From the NCBI GenBank assembly GCA_949752795.1, contig OX457061.1:5639239-5703238 (forward strand): a stretch of 64,000 bases of DNA, given 5' to 3'. A program made the translations under genes and the position numbers. Shown piece after piece: positions 53,534-64,000 of this stretch (position 1 is its first letter; each line of letters begins with the position of its first letter). Source of the stretch: Hyperoodon ampullatus (taxonomy: Eukaryota; Chordata; Mammalia; Artiodactyla; Ziphiidae). The notes below the pieces were generated by a model. The model made no database searches. It worked only from the letters and a program-made list of their open reading frames with translations, and was not told the DNA's origin.

Positions 53534-53830
53534 CACTCAGGAAAACCCTACATATACTTCAAAACCTACTCAGATGCCACCTCCTCCAGGAAGCCCTCCC
53601 TGATGCCTGGTGGCTCTGCCTTGAAGTCCCAGCAGCATTTAACCTGTGCTGCTCAGCTGCCTTTATCTCTCCCCGCCATGTTCCCTAGCCTTGAGTCCCT
53701 ATTCCATCAGGAGCTCCCTGTGGACATGCACTCCTTCTGGGCCCCCATCCTGGGGTCTCCCCCTGAGTCCAGTCTCCTGTCCTTCCATGCAGCTCAGGTT
53801 GGGAGCTGAGGGATATTTGCTGAATTGAAC
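53240..53830 (+). repeat. L2 3' region with (CA)n
   Basis: 'caaaacctactcagatgcca', 'cctccaggaagccctccctg', 'tattccatcaggagctccct' follow L2 order. A (CA)n tract at 53482-53531 interrupts it. Confidence 0.75.
53482..53531. repeat. (CA)n microsatellite
   Basis: 50 bases of uninterrupted CA dinucleotide, likely polymorphic. Confidence 0.97.
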
Positions 53831-53834
53831 TGCA

Positions 53835-54260
53835 TGAAACCCTGCCAGGAGGAACTGTGGGAGAGGAGCCAGAAAGTGCTGATGTGTCTCAAGGGGAGGT
53901 GGCTTCTGGGGGATCTATTTGAAATGTGGCTTTAAGGCCTCCTGGGCAGGCCCCAGCTTCTCTGCTGCTTCCTGGAAAATATATTCCAGCTGACACCAGG
54001 CCAGAGCCCAGCTGTCTGCCCCTTGGCATTGGAGGCTGCTGAGGGCTTGTGGTCCTAGAGGCCTGGGTCAATATCAAGCACCACTTCCCCACTCCACTCC
54101 TTTGGTGATCCAGCACATAGACAGGCTGTCCTATGCCAGCTCCAGGCTTGCCTGAAGCTTCAGATATGAGACAAGGCCCTTCCTGTGCCCACTGTTGGAA
54201 GAGAGAACCTCACCTGCCCTGGTTCCCTTGGGCCTGGCCTTCTCTCCTCCTTTGCTTCTC
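53835..54260. other. Intronic, nothing recognised
   Basis: Unique-looking DNA. Confidence 0.45.
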
Positions 54261-54264
54261 CAAT

Positions 54265-54445
54265 AGTTTCATCTTGACTATTGACATGCTGTGTGACTCT
54301 GGGTAAGTTACTCCCCCTCTCTGAGTCTGGGCTTTACCATCTGCAAAATGGGAAGAGCAATCCCTGCTTCCTCCTCACTTCACAAGGGCTGTTAACGATG
54401 GCCGAGTGAAATACTGGTGTGCTTTGCAAACTGTAAAGCACTGTG
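54265..54445 (+). repeat. MIR
   Basis: 'catgctgtgtgactctgggt', 'aagttactccccctctctga', 'catctgcaaaatgggaagag'. Confidence 0.8.
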
Positions 54446-54689
54446 CACCCTTGAGGAGGGTCTCTCTCAAAGCAGCCTGTCCCTTTTTACAGGCTGTCAG
54501 TGTCCCGATCTCCCCTTTGCCCACCAGGGAAAGCAACTTGACCACCCAGTTCCCTCCAGAAGGGCCTGGCTGAGGTTCTTTAACAGGGCACTTCCTCCAG
54601 AAAAGATGCCAATGCCACACTCTGAGTGCCAGCTGGGTTCATTTTCAGATCTCTCCTTTCTTAGTCAAACCACCCTGGGAGGTTGGCAG

Positions 54690-54775
54690 CAGGAACGATC
54701 AACCCATTTGACAGATGAGGAAACTGAGGCTAAGAGAGCCGCAGCCAGGACTTGAACCTGGGTCCTCCAGAGTGG
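54690..54775 (-). repeat. MIR fragment
   Basis: 'catttgacagatgaggaaac', 'tgaggctaagagagccgcag', 'acttgaacctgggtcctcc'. Confidence 0.75.
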
Positions 54776-54779
54776 CCGA

Positions 54780-55425
54780 TGAGCCTTATTGGGAAGATGC
54801 AGGGAGAGGCGCTGGCTACCCTTGGCTCAGCCCACTCAGGCACATTATGTAATTCCCAAGGAGAGGGCTCCAGCGCCCAGTGCGTGGTCCCAGGGCATGC
54901 GCAGCACCCACTGCCATTGAAGGGCCTGCATCCAAGTGTTGCTCTTTCAGGGACAGCCTCGGGCCAGCTCTGTCCCAGGCCTGTCTGCCCTCAGCTCCTC
55001 ATTTGCTGGGTGACGTTGGACAAGGTGCCAACTTCGTTAGAACTTCCCTTCTCCCCTTGCAGAACAAAGGGGCTCTCACAGCCTTAGGGCAGGAGATTAC
55101 GGTGGAATATTTGCCAGGAGTTTGGAGTTGCTCAGATAAAAGGATCTAGAAATAGACATGATTCTCCTAGTCTTGGAGTGTGGGGCTGGAAGTCACCCTG
55201 TAACCTTCTCCCCGTGTTGCGGGGAAGGGAGGACTTTTTTCTGAGCAGTCCCTGAGTCAGGCCACTCCACAGGGAGGTCGACCTCTGAACTATCCCAGGC
55301 CTTGTCTCCTGATATTTTCAAAACTTTAAAAAACATTCCAGAAAGGAAAAAAAAAAAAAATCTCATTGGGAAGTTCTTCTTGATGTCTAACCTAAACCCT
55401 GCCGCATTTAATTCACTCAGTAACT
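54780..55425. other. Intronic, nothing recognised
   Basis: An A homopolymer lies at 55347-55360. No gene signal. Confidence 0.45.
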
Positions 55426-55429
55426 ATTT

Positions 55430-56170
55430 ATAGAGTCCTTACCTCATCTAGGAGATGTAGGTGTGAACCTGTGCCTTGGGAGCTTAGAGTCTCATGGGAG
55501 GAACAAACACATCGTGGGATTATTACAAACCACGATGGGCACTATAAAGAAAACAAAACACACCTCTGTTGTCTTGTTGCTTGGGGTTTGGGTTGAGGTC
55601 ACTGTGCCTGGGTTGAGAGAGAACGAGGGTGAAGTAAGTGAAGAACGGGCTACAAGTCAAGGACTCCTTCCTTCTCCTTCTATTTCCTGGGCCCCTCCTC
55701 TGGCCACGGGCTGCCCCACGGAGCTCACCCGCTAGCCCAGTGGTGTGGCTGTGATGGGGAGGCCAGGAGGCCAGGGGAGGCCAGGGGTGGGAGTGCAGAG
55801 ACCACCTCCCCGGGGACGTGACGCTTAAGCTGAACAGCATTTGCCAAATCTGTGCTCCAGGGACACCAAGGTGTGTTGGGGGAAATGACAGAAGCCAGGC
55901 AGGTGCAGAGAACCACCAGGCGGAGGCTGGAGGAGGGCAGCAATAGCTGAGGCTGGTATGGGGGAGGTGGGGTGGGACCTGCTCCTGGGCCTCCGCAGCC
56001 CTGGAGGGGTCTGAGCACGAGTATCCTGGTCTCTTTGCTATCAGGAGCGTCCCTGGCCGCCGGGTGGGGAATTGGTTGGCGGGGCCGGGAAGAGGCAGGG
56101 AGGCTAACGGGGAGATGGTTGTGGTGATGTAGAAGCAGATGACGGGGCTTGGACCAGGGCAGGGCTGGGG
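55430..56170 (-). repeat. Degenerate L2/L3-like DNA, antisense
   Basis: 'tagagtctcatgggaggaac', 'gattattacaaaccacgatg' and 'gggcactataaagaaa' resemble the antisense of an L2/L3-type LINE. Boundaries are uncertain. Confidence 0.4.
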
Positions 56171-56536
56171 GCATGGAGACAGAGGGGACCAGGGGATTAG
56201 AGGAGGTGCAGTGGACAGAGCCAGGTGCTGGCTGAGTGCGGGGGGTGAGGGAGGGGAGCTCAGGGAGGTTTGGGAGGGAGCGGCTGGGGGCGCTGGTGCC
56301 ATCCCCGGGTGGGAATCTCAGGAGGGCTCAGGTATGGGGTGGAGCGAGCCTGGTTTGGGGCTCCGTGGGCTGGAGGCCTGGAGCTGTGGGGGGTGGGGAG
56401 GGTGAGCAAGACCCTCACAAGAAACATCTGGAGACCCTCCCTCATCTGAAACAGACATGGAGCTGAGTGCTGTCTGGGGAGTGACAGAGCTTGGGGGGCT
56501 TGGAGCCTACAGGAGGGGGCGATGTGAGTAGCTCCC
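56171..56536. other. Intronic G-rich DNA, nothing recognised
   Basis: Strongly G-rich on the plus strand; the complementary Pro/Ser-rich frames are compositional. Confidence 0.45.
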
Positions 56537-56550
56537 GCACCCTTCTCTTT

Positions 56551-56761
56551 TTTTTTTTTTTTTTTTTTTTGCGGTACGCGGGCCTCCCACCGCCGCGGCC
56601 CCCCCCGCCGCGGAGCACAGGCTCCGGACGCGCAGGCCGAGCAGCCACGGCCCACGGGCCCAGCCGCCCCGCGGCACGCGGGATCCTCCCAGACCGGGGC
56701 ACGAACCCACGCCCCCCGCATCGGCAGGCGGACCCGCAACCACTGCGCCACCAGGGAAGCT
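56551..56761 (-). mobile_element. CHR-type SINE with many T-to-C differences
   Basis: TSD cacccttctcttt (about 56538-56550 and 56763-56775). Compared with the other full-length copies in the window it has about 20 plus-strand T-to-C changes and only a few other changes. For example 'cctctcactgttgtggcc' elsewhere reads 'cctcccaccgccgcggcc' here. Confidence 0.92.
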
Positions 56762-56874
56762 ACACCCTTCTCTTTGTCCTCCAGAACACCTCTGGCCACT
56801 CCCCCTGGGGCCTTCCCGGTGGCCTGAGGCTTCATATGGCCCTCAGCATAGGTCACATTAAGTGGCAGGACAGG

Positions 56875-57114
56875 GCTTCCCTGGTGGCGCAGTGGTTGTA
56901 AGGGACACGGGTTCGAGCCCTGGTCCGGGAAGATCCCACATGCCGCGGAGCAGCTAAGTCCATGTGCCACAACTACTGAGCACACGTGCCTAGAGCCCGT
57001 GCTCCACAACAAGAGAAGCCACCGCAATGAGAAGCCCACGCACCACAACGAAGACTCAACACAGCCAAAATTAAATAAATAAAATAAATGAATTTATTAA
57101 AAAGAAAAAAAAAA
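56875..57114 (+). mobile_element. CHR-1-like SINE with an internal deletion
   Basis: TSD ggcaggacaggg at 56864-56875 and 57117-57128. It has the long-type body ('accacaactactgagcacac', 'acgaagactcaacacagcc') and an AAAT-rich tail. About 20 bases between A-box and B-box are missing ('cagtggttgtaagggacacg'). Confidence 0.92.
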
Positions 57115-57129
57115 GAGGCAGGACAGGGC

Positions 57130-58190
57130 ACTCTTCCTCAGGGCTCATAGAACAAGCCAGCGAGCCCTCTTCCCAAGTCTTTGGGACCCCAGAATTTTGA
57201 GCAGAACATCCAGCTCCTCATTTTAAGGGGTCTCTGGGATCCCCCTTCTGCCAGGGTCAGGGGATCAGAGTCCAGCCCAGGTCAGGAGTCATTTGCCTGG
57301 CCGTGGGACCAGATGTGGGCTCCTGGGGAGAGGTGAGGAAGACTCCCCCAGGGGCTCTAGGCTGGGCAGGGGCTGGGCTGCCCGCCCCCTGCAGGATCCA
57401 TGAGCCCATGTGCAGCTCTGAGTCCCTGCAGGGCCCAGAGCACACACCTCATCCCCCTTGGTTTTCCCAATCCAAAGCCCCACAGCGTGTTTCTGCCACG
57501 ATGAACAGCCATGCTGCCAGTGGCTGGGGTGTGCCTAGGAGATGGGGGGCTGGGAGCAGCCTTGCCTGGCCTCCCCCAGGGGGAGACTTTCTTCTTCCCA
57601 CTTTGGTTCAAGGAGTGTAGTCTCAGCCTACCCAGGGGACCACGACCCAGCTTCCTTAAAAAACAAGGAGGAAGAGGTGGTGCGGGCTGGGCGGAGCACG
57701 GTGGCCGTGAGCCCCTTCCCCCAGAGCTCTCCTGGCCTCCGCCAGACCCCGTGGCCACCTCTGGAGGCTGGGAACTCAGAGGAGGCAGCTGGGACGGAGG
57801 CCACCCCTCAACCGAGGCAGCTCTGGGGCTTCCTGCCCCCCACCTCCCCTGGCATGAGCCCATCTTGTCCTCCCCTTGGCTGGGACCTCCCGGGCAGCCT
57901 TGGACCGTGGGCCAGCACTGGGGGTCACACAGGAGACGAAGCCACATCCCTCCAGCCGGGAGCTCACACAGGTGTTTAGTGCCAGCAGCGGGTCTCAGAC
58001 CCTTGTTCCTCTGAGGCCCACCACCTGGGATACCTTCCCGATCTCCAGGCACCTTGCCCCTGAGAGGCGGGGGGCCTGTGTGCATCCTCCCGCCTCCCAC
58101 AGATCCCAGGGGTGTGGGCACCCACTCTGCCCCAGCCAAGGGCTGATGAGTAAGCGCCAGACCCCCGCGGGCTCCGCTGGGCTGCTCACG
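57130..58190. other. Intronic, nothing recognised
   Basis: GC-rich DNA with long compositional open frames, including one of 303 residues on the minus strand that matches no family I know. Confidence 0.45.
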
Positions 58191-58194
58191 CCCG

Positions 58195-58320
58195 AAGCCC
58201 CCCTTTATCATCTCGGGCAGATTTCTTTGCAAGGCACGTAAGCGGCAGCCTATAAAAGCGAACAGCACTTCATGTTTAAGGTGATCTCTGAAGACTAATT
58301 CTCCTCTGCTGAGCGGCCTG
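58195..58320. promoter_or_regulatory. Candidate conserved element inside FIBCD1 intron 1
   Basis: 'gcccccctttatcatctcgg', 'ggcacgtaagcggcagccta', 'taaaagcgaacagcacttca' and 'tgaagactaattctcctctg' form an AT-richer, non-repetitive patch with TAAT and GATA-like words. Confidence 0.35.
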
Positions 58321-58689
58321 TTTCATCTCCAGGCTCGTCGTCCCCCTGCCCCTCAGGGGACACCTTGTAGCCTCTCCAGCCCCTCCCCTCCTTTGCGCCC
58401 TCTGTCTTCCCGCCTGGGACCAAGGGCCTGGGTGGAAGCGGATGCCGAGAGGGCTGGGATCCTGGGACACAGGAGGGACGAGGCTGGCCACTCTGCCTCG
58501 CCAGCTGGGGACCTTCATGCTCTTCGGTGGAGGACGTCGCTCAGAGCGGCTCGGGGCAAGGTGTCTCCCAGTGGACTCCGGGAGGGGCCTGACGGGGACT
58601 TACTTGCTGACACAGGGTTTGTCTCTCAAACCCCAGTCACACTTCTGGCAGAGGCAGGAATGGGGTCAGATGGCTCAGCAAGCAGTCTC

Positions 58690-58890
58690 GGCACAGATGG
58701 GCGATTCCAGAGTCACCCGGGCCTGGGTTCAAATGCTGGCTCTACCGCTAGCCTCCCATGTGACCCTGGGCAAGGGTCTTCTCTCTCTGAGCTTCAGTTT
58801 TCCCATCTGCAAAATGAATCCAACCACAGCAGGGGGGTGTTGGAGGTTTCAGTGACAGGAACCCAGTACGCACTCAAGGATTAGCGGTGA
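58690..58890 (+). repeat. MIR, well preserved
   Basis: 'cctgggttcaaatgctggct', 'catgtgaccctgggcaaggg', 'cccatctgcaaaatgaatcc'. Confidence 0.85.
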
Positions 58891-59319
58891 TAAGGCAGTG
58901 CCTGCCCGTGTGGAACGTGTTGACCCACAGTGACAGGGATGGGGCGGCCTGGAGGTGGCCTTCATTCTCTGCCAGGCCGTCCCAGGTGGGCACAGGGCTC
59001 AGCGTGGAGGTTATGGCCTCTGCCCTGCCAAGCACCGTAGGTCCCAGGGCCTTTGCCTCCTCCCCAAGCCAGCAGGGTCACGGGGAAATGACCCAGTCCA
59101 TCTGCTTGTCCCTCTATCAGTCCAACAACCAGCCGCTCTGTGCCTTTTGTGGGGTGGAGGGGCTCATGGTCCAGGGCAGGTTTCCTGGACCTGGGCATTG
59201 CGGGCCCCCAAGTCCCAGATTTCCTTGTATCCACAGATTTCATCAAATCCCCAAATTCCCAAGGGGATCCGTGCCCCCACAGAGGGTAAGAATCATAGTC
59301 CACGGGACATGAGTTCCAT

Positions 59320-59440
59320 CAGGGCAGGGCTGGGATGATTTTCCCTGATTGTCCTCCTCAGGGACTGGCTTGGAGCCTGGCTCATGGGGACGCCCAGGAA
59401 TATTGAACGAGTGTTTGAGTGAATGAACGAAGTCAAAGGT
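59320..59440 (+). repeat. L2 3' tail
   Basis: 'gagttccatcagggcagggc', 'ctggcttggagcctggctca', 'gaatattgaacgagtgtttg'. Confidence 0.65.
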
Positions 59441-59539
59441 GATGACCGTATTGGTAAATGCCACCGTCGGGGGAGGGAGGGCTGTGGGAACACCGAGGGA
59501 GAGCCCCACCCATACCGGGAGAAGGGCTGAGGAAACAGT

Positions 59540-59700
59540 CCTGGGAGAGGTGACATCCAGCTGAGCCCTGAAGGAAGAGATCAGGGTTAGGTCGGTGGAA
59601 GAGAAGCGGAGGAAGCGGATGTCTCGGGCTGAGGGAGCAGCCTGTGCAGAGCTGACGGAGGGGAGCTGACACCTTAGGGTCTGGCTGGAGTAAATCGCGT
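59540..59700 (-). repeat. L2 fragment, antisense
   Basis: 'gtgacatccagctgagccct', 'gaaggaagagatcagggtta' and 'gggagcagcctgtgcagagc' are antisense L2-like. Confidence 0.5.
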
Positions 59701-59970
59701 AGGTGTGGGGAGCCCAGGCTGGATGTGTCCCCGGGGCGTGGGCAGGGGTGGAGAGGGTAGGGATGGAGTGTTGAATCCCATCACTGCAGCCACAGGCTAA
59801 GGAATCCCCTCCCTCATCTTGCCAACAACACAGATCCCTGCCCTCATCCTCCTCTGGTGCCAAGTGGGAGATTCAGGAGTTACTTGTAGAATTTGAATTT
59901 ATGGAAAAGAAGCTGTTTGCTCTACCATATTTTCTCATAGTAAAACGCAGGATGTAAGAGGCTATTTTAT

Positions 59971-60184
59971 TGTTTTTTTGTTTGTTTGTTTTGCGGTACG
60001 TGGGCCTCTCACTGCTATGGCCTCTCCCGTTGCGGAGCACAGGCTCCGGACGCGCAGGCTCAGTGGCCATGGCTCACGGGCCCAGCTGCTCCGCGGCATG
60101 TGGGATCTTCCCGAACCGGGGCACGAACCTGCGTCCCCTGCATCGGCAGGCGGACTCTCAACCACTGCGCCACCAGGGAAGCCC
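59971..60184 (-). mobile_element. CHR-type SINE, full length
   Basis: TSD gtaagaggctattttat (59954-59970 and 60185-60201) without mismatch. The tail is T/G-mixed ((tttg)n). Confidence 0.95.
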
Positions 60185-60199
60185 GTAAGAGGCTATTTT

Positions 60200-60400
60200 A
60201 TATATCACCAAGAAAGAAAGGAAAGTTGTCAATTACAATTGTAAGATTCCCCCCAAGTGTCAGAGATGTTAAAATGTGAAGGGAAAAAAATAAACAAAAC
60301 AGGGAAGGTACATCCTAGCATCAGTGACACAGAAATAGCACTTTGGGTGGAAAATAAAAAACCCAACACCTCCAGTTGCTCTGTGCACATTGATCATGAG
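60200..60400. other. AT-rich intronic DNA, nothing recognised
   Basis: Short AT-rich patch next to the SINE. Confidence 0.4.
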
Positions 60401-60404
60401 ATAA

Positions 60405-60670
60405 TAAAAGCCGCTAATATTTATTGCGTAAACACAGCATGACTGGCACGGCTCCAAGTGCTTTAATATACTAACCCATTTAAAGATGCGTCTCGGATTC
60501 AGAAAGTTGAAAATGTGGGGAAACTCAGTGGTAGGAGATGCCTGGCCCTGGGGAGGAGGCAGGAGGCTGAGGGTCCAGTCTGAGCTCTGCTTCTAATCTG
60601 CTGTGTGACTGTGGGCAAGCCCCTGGCCCTCTCTGGGCCTCAGTTTCCCCGTGTGTCAAATGCTCAGTGA
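60405..60670. repeat. Two MIRs in opposite orientation
   Basis: Antisense at 60405-60540 ('gctaatatttattgcgtaaa', 'ctccaagtgctttaatatac') and sense at 60565-60670 ('aatctgctgtgtgactgtgg', 'ctctgggcctcagtttcccc'). Confidence 0.78.
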
Positions 60671-61020
60671 TCGCTTTGCAAGCTCCCTTTGGGCCATGCG
60701 TGATTCGGTCCAGCGAGTCTGGATTTGCTGTACATCACGGTGCCTCCTTTAATTACAAGCTGCACTGGGTTCCAGCTTCCTTTGTTCTCAGTCCCTGCTG
60801 GGTCTGGGGGGTGGAGGGGGTGCTTTGTGAAGAGGTGGGGGGAGGAGGAGGAAGGAGAGGAAAGGGGGAGGGGAGATGCTCAGGTGGCCACCCTCTGCCT
60901 GGGGACTCGTGGCAGTCTTGTGCGCCTGCAACGGCCTCTGGACTCGGGATGTGGGTGCTCTGGGTTGAAAGGGACCTTCAGTGACGGGCGCCCATGACCC
61001 CAAGGCACTCATTCCGCTGA
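60671..61020. other. Intronic, nothing recognised
   Basis: Includes a GGA-rich purine tract at 60835-60880. Confidence 0.45.
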
Positions 61021-61024
61021 GACA

Positions 61025-61240
61025 GCGCAATGATTTGTAGCATCGCTGCTGTCACCGTTACGGCTCTCTTCCTGAGTCTGCACAGCGGGTACCTGCATAT
61101 GGGGTGGGCATGTCATTATTGCCCCCATTTTACAGATGAGGACAACGAGGCTCAGGGGGGTGAAGCCCCTCACCCAAGGTCACCCCGCAGGGAATGACAG
61201 CTTGGGGACCCAAGTCCAGCCCCTCTGGCTGCAGAGTGGG
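61025..61240 (-). repeat. MIR
   Basis: 'tcattattgcccccatttta', 'cagatgaggacaacgaggct', 'cctcacccaaggtcaccccg'. Confidence 0.75.
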
Positions 61241-61344
61241 AGTCTCCACCTCCCGCCCTTACCAGACCCAGGAGGGCTCCACGTGGGGAGATGTGCCTAC
61301 CCCAGGCAGGCCACACGGGCCAGGGCAGGGGCAGCGAGGGAAGG

Positions 61345-61520
61345 GTGCCTCTCTCTCCATCGGTCTCCCCAGCTCTGCCTCTGTTTCTCTCGTCATCCTC
61401 TCCATCTTTGTCTCGCTACAACTTTCGCTCTCTCCATCTTGCTATCTTTGGTGTGTTCCTGTCTCTGTCTCCCCTCTGGGACTCTGTTTCTCATCTCTGT
61501 GTGACTCCCTTCCCCCGTCC
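61345..61520. repeat. (TCTCTG/CTCCAT)n pyrimidine-rich simple repeat
   Basis: About 170 bases of imperfect CT-rich repeat 180 bases upstream of the FIBCD1 exon 2 acceptor, extending its pyrimidine-rich approach. Confidence 0.75.
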
Positions 61521-61702
61521 CCAAGAAGGGGACCCTCTGAGCCTCGTCCAGGCCTCACAAAGGCCAGAAGCCCCGTCCTAGGGCTGCCTGGGCCCTCCTC
61601 ACCGGGCAGAGCTGGAGGCCCCGGTCTGCCCCTGACGCTGCCCCTTCTCTCTCCCGTCTGTCCCTCTGTCTCTGTGTCCACGTGCCTCGGGCTGGCCCAC
61701 AG

Positions 61703-62182
61703 CGGCCGAGCTGCACTTACGCGCTGTGCACCGTGCTGCTGTCCCTGGCCGTGCTGCTGGCCGTGGCCATCACCGGCGCTGTGCTCTTCCTGAACCACGC
61801 CCATGCGCCGGGCACGGCGCCCCCGCCCCTCGTCAGCACCGGCCCAGCCGGTGCCAACAGCGCCCTGGTCACCGTGGACAGGGCCGACGCCTCGCGCCTC
61901 AACATCCTCATCGACCCGCGCTGCCCTGACCTTGCCGACGGCTTCGCCCGCCTGGAGGGCGCCCAGGCCTCCGTGCTGCAGGCGCTGAGCCAGCGCCAGC
62001 CTGAGCCGCGGCTGGCGGGGCAACAGGAGCGGGAACTGCTGGACACCTTGGCTGACCAGCTCCCCCGGCTGCTGGCCCGGGCCTCGGAGCTGCAGGCGGA
62101 GTGCATGGGGCTGCGGAAGGGGCACAGCACGCTGGGCCAGGGGCTCAGCGCCCTGCAGAGCGAGCAGGGCCGCTTCATCCAG
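61703..62182 (+). CDS. FIBCD1: FIBCD1 coding exon 2 (transmembrane segment and stalk, residues 25-184)
   Basis: Acceptor: pyrimidine tract then cccacag|CGG. Donor: CAG|gtaaga. Length 480 bases, phase 0 at both ends, open throughout. It starts RPSCTYALCTVLL. Residues about 32-54 (ALCTVLL...GAVLFL) form one hydrophobic transmembrane helix of a type II protein. It is followed by the extracellular NHAHAPGTAPPP linker and a leucine/glutamine-rich segment with heptad character (ARLEGAQASVLQALSQ, ELLDTLADQLPRLLARASEL) that should form the coiled-coil stalk for tetramer assembly. Lumenal cysteines are at DPRCPDL and AECMGL. Agreement with mammalian FIBCD1 is very high in DPRCPDL, DTLADQLPRLLARASELQ and TLGQGLSALQSEQGR. 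The fibrinogen-like ligand-binding domain is encoded beyond the window. Confidence 0.97.
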
Positions 62183-64000
62183 GTAAGAGTGGGCTCTGCG
62201 CCTCGGGGTCGGGGCAGGGGTGGCGGGAGTCAGGGGCACGCCGGCCCCGCTGGGTGCCTGAGGCCTGCGGCATCACTCAATCCCCAAGTGCCCCGGGGCC
62301 AGGGGCTGTGGCCATTCCCGTCTACGGACTAGCAAATGAGGCTCAGGCAGGTGAGAGTCTCATCCGAGGCCACACAGCTGGTGTGGCCAGGATTCAAACC
62401 CTTACCTGAACGCCTTTCTGGTGACCTGGGTATTTGTGTAGCATCCATGGCATCCAACAGTCGAGTCAAATCCAGGGCTGGAGGGGCTTCCCAGGCGCTC
62501 CAGTGCAGGTGAGACACGGGCAAGGCAGGACATGGCCTCCATCAGGCTAATGGAGGTTCGAGGTCATGTGGCTGGTCCGTGGCAAGCCCTCCCCCCAGTT
62601 GTGCCACGTGGCCAGAGAGAGCTGCACCCCCTCCCCAGATCCCCCCATTCACTGCCATTTGATGCCCACAGCTTTCCAGAGAAGGAGGGACCAGTTGAGG
62701 TGCTCAACCAGAACCGTAGACTGTCCTCACCACCTCCACCCCACCCCCACGCCCGCCCCCTCCCAGAGCCGAGCCAGGTCCCAGCAAGCACCAGGTAGAT
62801 CTGGGTGAAGGCTTTCCAGCACTGACCACGCCTGGAGCGCCAGCAAGAGCTTTCCCCTTCATAGGATCGGAGGTTCAGGATCATCTCATTGGCTCTCTGC
62901 CATTTTCCAGAAGAGGAAACTGAGGCCCAGAGTGGGGCAGTGATTTGTCCAGAGTCAGGCCTGCCATCTGGCCTCTGGAGCACTGCCCGGCCTCCAGCCC
63001 TGTACCCCATGCCCCCCGTGACTTAGGGACTGGGAAGCGAGCCCCACCGCTGCCATTGGTCCCAGCCCCTTCCAGACACCCGAGATGACCAGGCATTCGG
63101 TCACCCAGCAGCTCAAGAGCAACGGGCCTTTTCCCTCCCTCTGAAGGCTGCAGCTGGAGAAATGACAGTCTTCCTCATCCTGTCTGGGTGACTGATGGGA
63201 AGGCGGCTTCCCCATCCTTGGGTGGGGTGTTCAGCTGCCCTCCTGCTGTGCCCCCTCCATCTGCAACATCCCCGCCCTCATCAGCAGGGCTCGGGGAGAC
63301 CTCTAGACGTTTGGGGGGCTCTGGGTGCCCCACCCCACTCTCCACATGGCTCAGCCCCTGGTCAGCCAGGCCCGCCCGCAAACGCTCACCCTTAGGGCAG
63401 GGGTGGAGGATTGGGGGGAGGGGCCCGGGGTCTCCCACCCGCCCACCTGTGTGGAGGCCTAGAGCGGCTCCTGTGAGACTAACAGCTCTTCTGGGACCCA
63501 GCAGTGCCTTGGCTCACCTGATATATTTACTTCTCACAAGAATGTTTAATTTGACTCATTTCCCACAGACTCCAGGTGATTTCAGAGACCATGTGTCTTG
63601 CAGAGTTCGGTCACCATAGCTCCTATAGTTCCCCTTCTACAAGCTGCCCAGACCCTTAGCTAATCAGCCCAGACCCAGGTTTTTCAAAGCAATGCCCAGA
63701 GTCTCCAGAGCTGCTTGTTAAAAGATACCTAGACCTAGACCTCACCCCCAAACCCCGCCAGGGTCCCAACAGTTCAACAAGCACCCACCTGGGCGACACA
63801 TGCGCACGGGGACCCTGGGCATGTCAGGTGCCCTCCCTGGGCTGGGCCTCCTCACCTGTAACACAGGGATAGCACAGTCCATACCTGATAGGATGCTGGA
63901 GCTCGTGGCTGTACAGGGCTTGGCTGGTGTATGGCACGTGAGAGGGGCTGTCTGCACATCAGCACCTCTTTTATTATGATGGTGGAAATTGTTTGTAAAC
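62183..64000 (+). other. FIBCD1: FIBCD1 intron 2 (5' part)
   Basis: Starts with gtaaga. Antisense MIR pieces lie at 62310-62405 ('acggactagcaaatgaggct', 'gtggccaggattcaaaccct') and 62870-62985 ('ccagaagaggaaactgaggc'). I searched for the next exon (end of the stalk) and did not see it. The last 450 bases are AT-richer and unassigned. Confidence 0.85.

Larger units (their letters stand above)
51998..61702 (+). other. FIBCD1: FIBCD1 intron 1
   Basis: 9.7 kb between coding exons 1 and 2, starting GTACGC and ending in a long pyrimidine-rich tract and CCCACAG. Both flanking exons are phase 0. It holds three CHR SINEs, L2/MIR remnants and a (CA)n tract. I saw no further exon inside. Confidence 0.9.

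Noticed and set aside
57357..58268. 303-codon minus-strand open frame in FIBCD1 intron 1
   Set aside because: No recognisable domain, low-information composition, and competing long frames on the plus strand.
62183..64000. Search for FIBCD1 exon 3
   Set aside because: No splice-flanked frame resembling the remaining stalk or the fibrinogen-like domain was seen.
1..64000. A new multi-gene system
   Set aside because: Outside LAMC3 and FIBCD1 exons no conserved-looking frame, operon-like cluster or novel mobile system was found. The rest is ordinary mammalian non-coding DNA and repeats.

Overview
The window is nuclear DNA from a mammal, very probably a cetacean. Its young interspersed repeats are tRNA-derived CHR-type SINEs that begin 'cttccctggtggcgcagtgg' and occur at more than a dozen sites, most with clean target-site duplications (TSDs). 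They sit on a background of old mammalian MIR, L2, L1 and MLT1 repeats. Only two protein-coding genes are supported, and both run off the window.

Left part (1-7,450): the first coding exon of LAMC3 (laminin gamma-3) lies on the minus strand at 6849-7224 inside a CpG island, and its first intron fills 1-6848. Right part (50,780-64,000): the 5' end of FIBCD1 (an acetyl-group/chitin-binding type II membrane receptor) lies on the plus strand. Its CpG-rich promoter region is followed by coding exon 1 (51926-51997), a 9.7 kb intron, coding exon 2 (61703-62182) and the start of intron 2. The two genes are head to head, as in the human 9q34 LAMC3-FIBCD1 neighbourhood, with about 44.7 kb between their start codons.

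Middle part (7,450-50,780): intergenic DNA with no supported gene. It holds L2, MIR and L1 remnants, one MLT1 LTR, one hAT-like DNA element, many CHR SINEs, several microsatellites and a 0.96 kb (GTGATG)-type repeat with an exact 93-bp higher-order unit. Several GC-poor islands rich in homeobox-like and MEF2-like words look like conserved non-coding elements and are the best candidates for distal regulation of the two genes.

I found no new defence, mobile or metabolic system. The points most worth checking are a CHR SINE with a strongly one-sided set of T-to-C differences, an in-frame upstream AUG in good context at LAMC3, a G-quadruplex motif and candidate non-coding exon at FIBCD1, and several nested retroposon insertions that can be ordered in time. 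Repeat family names come from recognised sequence, not from a database search.
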